Of a stretch of 64,000 nucleotides of DNA, positions 60,801 through 64,000 are shown in pieces. The DNA is from Bombyx mori (taxonomy: Eukaryota; Arthropoda; Insecta; Lepidoptera; Bombycidae). Each line of letters begins with the position of its first letter. The first letter of the stretch is position 1. The notes under the pieces are model-generated. The model made no database searches, had not been told where the DNA came from, and saw nothing but the letters and a program-made list of their open reading frames with translations. The stretch spans positions 2,232,001-2,296,000 of the forward strand of contig NC_085123.1 in assembly GCF_030269925.1 (NCBI RefSeq), read 5' to 3'. The translations under genes were made by a program, and so were the position numbers.

Positions 60801-63649
60801 AAGTAAAAATATTTTCGTATAAAATTTTGTATGAAGGTGAATTTTTAGGGATTTTTTTCCTTCTTCAAAAGAGGCTTGTGGAGAATATTATGCGATGGGC
60901 AGCGGCTTGGTTCTGCCCCTGACATTGCTGAAGTCCATGGGCGACGGTAACCACTCACCATCAGGTGGGCCGTATGCTCGTCTGCCTGCAAGGGCAATAA
61001 AAAAAAAGAACTATATGAAATGAAAGCTATAGATAAATTTTAAAGCTATAGACACATAACAGTTTTTTTATACGGTAGATAGGGCTGTGAACTATATATT
61101 TTTTTTATATATAGATAGATGCCTATTGTAATTTAATGTTGATTTAGATGTGTATGTAAGTGATGGATTCTTGTTATTAGATAATAAATAAATTGAATTC
61201 AATTCAATTAGTAATAATTTGATTTTTATTACATGATGCTATGATATCTACATCGTGGAAGAAATACTTAGACACGATATTGTGTTTAAAAAAAAAAACA
61301 AAAGCACCTGACTGTGGGTATTGGATAGTCCCCGGCGCAGTCGCGTCGCGTGCTTTGCGGGCGCCGGACGTGTCCACTGTCTCGCTATAACCTCGTTGTC
61401 GTGCGCAGCGGGCGATCGAAGCGTCGGCCGCGGAGCTGAGCGCGCTGTGGCGGCGGGAGGCGCGCGAGGAGTCGTGGTGGGCGCAGCGCGGCCTGGCGCC
61501 CGACGACTGGCACGGGCTCGCCGCCAACATGCTCGTCGAGGTAGGTCTCGATATACTGGTGCCGCACTACTAGGAGTACTAGGAGTCCGCACGGGTGGGG
61601 ACCGCCATTCAGAAGTCGTCATGGCCTAAAAAAAAAGACGTCGGTGTATTCGTGTGTAGCGATGTACATGCGTGTAATTAAAATCAAACCCGCAAAATTA
61701 TAATTACTGGTGGTAGGACCTCTTGCGAGTCCGCACGGGTAGGTACGACACTCCGTCTATTTCTGCCGTGAAGCAGTAATGCGTTTCGGTCTGAAGTGGG
61801 AACAGTCGTTGTACTGTTAAAAGTGAGACCTTAGAACTTTTAAGGTGGGTGGCGGCATTTACGTTGTAAATGTCTAGGGGCTCTGCTAACCACTTAACGT
61901 CAGGTGGGCCGTGATCTCGTCCACCCAACCAAACTGCCCCCTTTCTGCCACGGAGCATGTCGATCTCATGTCTTAAGGAGATTAATGTATTCGCTAGTAT
62001 TCTATTAGTAACATAAAGTTTTGTGAAGTTTTGGTTCCGGTAGCATGGCTGATCTGTAAGTGCCCTAACGTATGTGACGTCCAGGTGTTCGACGCGGAGA
62101 CGGTGGTGGCGCTGCAGGACGGCGAAGCGCGGCTGCCGCTGGAGGGCAGCGAGGGGGCGCCCCCGCCCGACGTGCTGCCGCACCACGACCACGACCAGCC
62201 CGCCGACTGCCCATGTAATTATACTGCTAGCGGACTTTGGAGCCAATCGACTGTATTACGATTCAAAACTAAATACAACTGGAATGGTCTACCGTGAATG
62301 GCACCACTGGCTCGTAGGAAACATTACTGGAATGCCACCTTTCGTGCGTTAGTCGTAAACCAAAAATTGTTCTCGAACTTTAGACATCAGCAATGCAAAG
62401 TTCAGACATTCATCGATCGCCTCTAGTTAAATCCAATACTTCAAGTTTCGTAAAACTTATAAATTTTTTGGCGGGAACGCGAGGAGTGAACTGTTGTGAT
62501 TTGTTTTATTTTGTCTATTTAGTATTTCTTCGAGTTTGAATGTGTAATAACGGTGGTTTATTAACTGTTTAGTATCTGTGAAAGTGCACAAATGTGGAAA
62601 AGAGCCGCTGAACGTAATTTCTCGGGATACTCCAAAAAGTCCACTGCAAAAGTCTCAGTAAATGACAACCATTTTATTGAGAATATATTTCATACCAGAT
62701 CATCTCATATCATTTTATTTCACTTCATATTACAATTTTACATAAAAATAAAAATATAAATTAAAACAAGACTTGACTTAAAGGTCTTAGTTACCAAATT
62801 ATAAAATTCCTTAAAAAAAGTCAAATTTATATTTTAATTAACCGATTATAATTTTTTTTATTAAATTAAATTAAACAGTTCATTACATTTTATATTAAAC
62901 AGTTAATAAGCCACCGTTATTACACATTTAAACCTTAAGAAACACTAAATAGACAAAATAAAACAAATCACACAACTTCACTCCCCGCGTTCCCGCCAAA
63001 AAGTCCCACCGAGATATTATTAATGAATGAACCACAGATTAGCCTATTGTAGATAGAGAATAGATTCGAAATTAAGGGAGTACAAAATAACGAATAGTAT
63101 CGCTTCATTAATATTGTTCGGTGTAATGCGACCGAACATCTTAGCAAGCAATAACGCCACACTGCACGTTTATTTAAAAGTCGCAGTTGAACATAACATA
63201 GCAGTCTTACAACAACCTGGTTCCGCGAAAGTCGAGTCCAGTCCTCGCGACTGTAACATTTATTAATTACAACATTAACAATAACAGTTATAACATAGAA
63301 TATTTGTACGTGATTGTGTGTATTAAAGTAAGACTGGGAGAAGGGCAGGATAATGATGATGATGTGTGTATTAAAGTGAGTAAGTAAAATTCGGAGTTAT
63401 CATTATAAACAACTACTGCCCCCTCGCTCTGTGCTCACACAAGTATGCTCGGAATCCTACATCACTTACTCTGTTAGATAAAGTGAGGTTGTATCTGCTG
63501 TGTTCCACAGACGTGTGGTGCTCGTGGGGCTCGGGGCCGGCGCTGCGCGTGTCCGCGCCCGCACTGGAGCCCGCCGCCTTCAGCCCCCGCGCCGCGCTGC
63601 ACCCCCCGCTGCCCCACCCCGCCACCGTCGCGCTAGTGCTGCACAATAG
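39871..63649 (+). CDS. Unrecognised multi-pass membrane protein, 19 exons, 3' partial
   Basis: Exons: 39871-40054, 41323-41473, 47752-47970, 48799-48904, 49836-49970, 51025-51183, 52428-52567, 52853-53120, 53496-53752, 54840-54963, 56765-56885, 57581-57818, 58343-58464, 59102-59255, 59848-60004, 60553-60699, 61409-61540, 62085-62214, 63511-63649. They total 3083 nt (1027 codons and 2 nt), keep phase at all 18 junctions, and continue past the window. The soluble N-terminal half starts with GAPPEVEQLVNNIKQ and LYHWKTFPIVLPPT and has amphipathic, Arg/Glu-rich helices. Hydrophobic segments lie near residues 545-570 (WNLVYVLGVVVPWC), 640-690 (two), 705-742 (one or two) and 743-755. A charged helical tail and a His/Asp/Pro-rich stretch (near 965-980) follow. 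Exons 7-19 are extremely GC-rich, unlike their introns. I do not recognise the family. Exon 9 could start slightly earlier (53472). The first codon may be 39871 or 39874. Confidence 0.75.
40375..40852 (+). repeat. Retroelement-tail family B' copy with A tail
   Basis: Shares tctcgccgggtcttctcagc with family B but ends differently: gggccaccagtaatccttca, then atcataaaaaaa. In intron 1 of the membrane-protein gene. Confidence 0.8.
41653..41928 (+). mobile_element. 276-bp MITE family, copy 3
   Basis: Same sequence as copies 1 and 2, with aaat duplicated at 41649-41652 and 41929-41932. Lies just after exon 2 of the membrane-protein gene. Confidence 0.85.
42075..42372. mobile_element. MITE with about 70-bp inverted repeats
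   Basis: Left arm tgtggcgggtagcc, aacgcaagatatttgatag, tcgcttacgacattttc; the right arm is its reverse complement ending ggctgcacgccacaag. A 7-bp insertion (atcatac) interrupts the left arm. The ORFs read here on both strands are products of the palindrome. Confidence 0.75.
42593..43869 (+). mobile_element. DD34D mariner, inactivated
   Basis: A 1277-bp element between TA duplications (42591-42592, 43870-43871). Inverted ends of about 28 bp begin cgagggcgggatgataagta. Transposase motifs: ATVKNWGAEFKRGR, ARPGRPKSV (helix-turn-helix region), TDETWVHYY, FHQDNARVH, YSPDLAQSDFHLF. There are 34 residues between the second and third catalytic aspartates. Frameshifts near 42829 and 43200 break the frame. 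It sits in intron 2 of the membrane-protein gene. Confidence 0.9.
44087..44198 (+). mobile_element. LINE tail fragment
   Basis: Tail-only copy in intron 2 of the membrane-protein gene, about 220 bp after the DD34D mariner. Confidence 0.8.
44721..44922 (+). mobile_element. Short Helitron-like element
   Basis: Begins TCTATACTAATATATAAATC after an A and ends gtacggCTAG before a T. 202 bp in intron 2 of the membrane-protein gene. Confidence 0.7.
45110..45538 (+). mobile_element. Bm1 SINE, complete
   Basis: Full length: head gaagttgtcgtggcctaaag with both Pol III box-like motifs, body, and tail taagcaataaaaaaaa. One short deletion in the middle (tatttgcctatttc). Confidence 0.93.
45612..46122. 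mobile_element. MITE with nested Bm1 insertion
   Basis: Inverted ends of about 37 bp containing gctatttggtttaagcgaca at the left and its complement at 46087-46109. A minus-strand Bm1 (45842-46086) lies inside the right arm, bracketed by the duplication aaatgtcgctt (45831-45841, 46087-46097). Confidence 0.85.
45842..46086 (-). mobile_element. Bm1 SINE, 5'-truncated, nested in a MITE
   Basis: Minus-strand copy with an 11-bp target duplication aaatgtcgctt on both sides. Confidence 0.92.
46520..46866 (+). repeat. Retroelement-tail family B copy
   Basis: ttctcgccggatcttctcag, ctagggttcgtgttagcatc, then ggtaggaataaaaaa. Confidence 0.8.
47230..47648 (-). mobile_element. Helitron-like element, inverted partner of 50084-50501
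   Basis: Minus strand matches the 50-kb copy over its whole length (aatacgtgaagcaaaaactt, acgaaaattgcgcagacgga) and ends gtcgaatttcgacacCTAG. Confidence 0.75.
48205..48613 (+). mobile_element. LINE 3' fragment in intron 3 of the membrane-protein gene
   Basis: Contains the region encoding ADRLELLDLRRDCGSLCVLY, a degraded C-terminus with frameshifts, and the LINE tail ending in aataaaaaataaataaa. Confidence 0.82.
49098..49459 (+). mobile_element. Bm1 SINE lacking its head
   Basis: From gtaccaattttttccatg to an A-rich tail; several diverged blocks (gcaacagttgcactgttaaa). In intron 4 of the membrane-protein gene. Confidence 0.88.
49648..49787 (+). mobile_element. Bm1 SINE 3' fragment near exon 5
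   Basis: Final third, ending about 48 bp before exon 5 of the membrane-protein gene. Confidence 0.9.
50084..50501 (+). mobile_element. Helitron-like element
   Basis: Begins TCTATATATTAATACGTGAA, ends with a small palindrome gtcgaatttcgac and ggacctCTAG, flanked by A and T. 418 bp in intron 5. Confidence 0.78.
51400..51700 (+). mobile_element. Bm1-related SINE with a different 3' end, copy 1
   Basis: Head-like ggataagacgtccagtacgc, then cgcgaacgctgtgatgagtt, a G-rich stretch and gtacaagggcccccaagacg; interrupted by a Bm1 fragment. Confidence 0.6.
51555..51657 (-). mobile_element. Bm1 SINE 3' fragment nested in a variant SINE
   Basis: Minus-strand final third that interrupts the repeat at 51400-51700 within its tatata stretch. 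Confidence 0.85.
51690..52123 (+). repeat. Family B' tail followed by a family B copy
   Basis: A 65-bp B' end (ggcctccgggccaccagtaa to aaaaaaaag, 51690-51756) is followed at once by a 360-bp B copy ending ggtagaaaaaaa. Confidence 0.78.
52128..52345 (+). mobile_element. Bm1-related SINE with a different 3' end, copy 2
   Basis: Bm1-like middle (catgttcacgaatgtcttct, gtaataaaaatcaaac), then the same non-Bm1 end: cgcgaacgcagcgatgagtt, a G-rich stretch and cacaagggcccccgag. It ends about 80 bp before exon 7. Confidence 0.6.
53147..53260 (+). mobile_element. LINE tail fragment next to exon 8
   Basis: Tail-only copy starting 26 bp after the exon 8 splice donor of the membrane-protein gene. Confidence 0.8.
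54079..54495 (-). mobile_element. Bm1 SINE, nearly complete
   Basis: Minus orientation, head at the right (gcgggattcgaacaccgg, ttaagccatgacgacttc). A deletion removes part of the 3' third. In intron 9 of the membrane-protein gene. Confidence 0.92.
55026..55360. mobile_element. Probable MITE
   Basis: Weak inverted ends (gaagtgaaaacttct and ggaaggtttcacttc) and an inner inverted pair agcgccatctgtga / tcacagagggcgct. The 94-aa ORF in it is not convincing as a gene. Confidence 0.5.
55687..56317. mobile_element. Non-autonomous pogo/Tc1-type element
   Basis: Ends CAGTCAAAA...TTTTGACTG flanked by TA (55685-55686, 56318-56319). The inverted repeats include cgacat and subterminal copies of a gttataac motif. 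631 bp without a usable transposase frame. In intron 10 of the membrane-protein gene. Confidence 0.72.
57180..57505 (-). mobile_element. LINE 3' fragment in intron 11 of the membrane-protein gene
   Basis: Minus-strand LINE C-terminus and tail (revcomp of the cccacctgatgg and ccaggggcagagtcaagc blocks), frameshifted, sitting about 75 bp before exon 12. Confidence 0.8.
57885..58230 (+). mobile_element. Long-TIR element, partial copy
   Basis: Matches the left two-thirds of the 62.46-kb element: gcgaggagtgaagtagtgtg, gtgtaataacggtggtttat, and cttgacctaaaggtcttagt. The right arm is missing. Confidence 0.72.
59285..59650 (-). repeat. Retroelement-tail family B/B' copy
   Basis: Minus strand: gcaagagcagcgcttcgcag, actaccggatcgaagtcgta; diverged. 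In intron 14 of the membrane-protein gene. Confidence 0.72.
59727..59772 (-). mobile_element. Decayed Bm1 fragment
   Basis: Only ttagtggttactagagctca + tagacatc is recognisable, about 75 bp before exon 15. Confidence 0.5.
60858..61007 (+). mobile_element. LINE tail fragment
   Basis: Short 5'-truncated copy: last codons (cttcaaaagaggcttgtg), the conserved tail and A-run. It lies in intron 16 of the membrane-protein gene. Confidence 0.8.
61611..61927 (+). mobile_element. Bm1 SINE with internal deletion
   Basis: Head (gaagtcgtcatggcctaaaa), then a jump to the aaatcaaacccgcaaaatta block and the rest of the body; lacks the A tail. Confidence 0.88.
62464..63002 (+). mobile_element. Non-autonomous element with about 120-bp terminal inverted repeats
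   Basis: The left arm begins ttttttggcgggaacgcgag and the right arm ends ttcccgccaaaaa. The arms match over roughly 62464-62590 and 62880-63002, including tgtaataacggtgg and its complement. No coding capacity inside. It lies in intron 18 of the membrane-protein gene. Confidence 0.78.
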
Positions 63650-63659
63650 GTACTCCCCC

Positions 63660-63935
63660 CCCCCATAACTAGTAGGTGAGCTCACGGGGCTCAAACCTGA
63701 CGACGTTGCTAGCACTGTCCCTAGCAAGAGCAGTGCTTCGCAGAATCTAAGACCGGATCGAAAACCAACACTACTGAAAAGGTCTGGCAAGAAACTCGAT
63801 GGGTTTTGTCTGTGGGTTAATTTACTCGAGAAAGCGAGGGCTTCGACGAAAACGATGACCGGTGCTTGGGGTACCTAAAAGCACCGTGCATGGATCGGGA
63901 GGATCGGAAATGACGTGTTTTGACCGATGTCGACT
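63660..63935 (-). repeat. Retroelement-tail family B copy
   Basis: Minus strand: agtaggtgagctcacggggc, tagcaagagcagtgcttcgc. It begins about 10 bp after the exon 19 donor. Confidence 0.8.
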
Positions 63936-64000
63936 GCTTACTATACAAATACTTACTTATTGCTATTTATGCTTAATGAAGCTAAAACAGAAACCGAATC

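Overview
The window is animal nuclear DNA, almost certainly from a silkmoth (Bombyx). It is AT-rich with GC-rich, intron-broken exons, and it is full of copies of a tRNA-headed SINE that I recognise as Bombyx Bm1. It also carries lepidopteran-style Helitrons, two mariners, several non-LTR retrotransposon families and many MITEs. I see no prokaryotic, plasmid, prophage or CRISPR feature.

Five protein-coding genes can be assembled from exons whose reading phase is continuous across every junction. Left to right they are: (1) a B9D1-type ciliary transition-zone protein, minus strand, 3 exons, 196 aa (2365-5068); (2) a 695-aa protein ending in a TCF20/RAI1-type extended PHD finger, plus strand, 8 exons (5969-18961), divergent from B9D1 across about 0.9 kb; (3) a DPH7-type WD40 diphthine methyltransferase, minus strand, 4 exons, 346 aa (23807-26669); (4) a CDK2AP (DOC-1) NuRD-associated protein, minus strand, 116 aa (32840-33190) with a separate 5'UTR exon; (5) an unrecognised multi-pass membrane protein, plus strand, 19 exons and at least 1027 codons, running off the right edge (39871-63649). 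The genes are unrelated housekeeping or regulatory genes (cilium, chromatin, translation-factor modification, chromatin, unknown membrane function). They do not form a pathway.

Most remaining sequence is mobile DNA: about 17 Bm1 SINE pieces; one nearly full-length EN-RT LINE (35330-38874) with two frameshifts; 5'-truncated LINE copies and bare LINE tails; four RTE-like 3' ends; a second abundant retroelement-tail family; a DD37D mariner (14998-16296) and a DD34D mariner (42593-43869), both inactivated; six Helitron-like pieces; one solo LTR; and at least nine families of terminal-inverted-repeat elements. Several insertions are nested and give relative ages.

Most worth following up: the 19-exon membrane protein, the short invertebrate TCF20/RAI1-like protein, a 276-bp MITE family with 4-bp target duplications, the 21-bp inverted tandem arrays around an unexplained open frame at 16.3-16.7 kb, and an 85-bp intron enlarged tenfold by a LINE with a visible 7-bp duplication. 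No defence-like or otherwise clearly new system was found. All gene names rest on remembered family motifs, not on searches.
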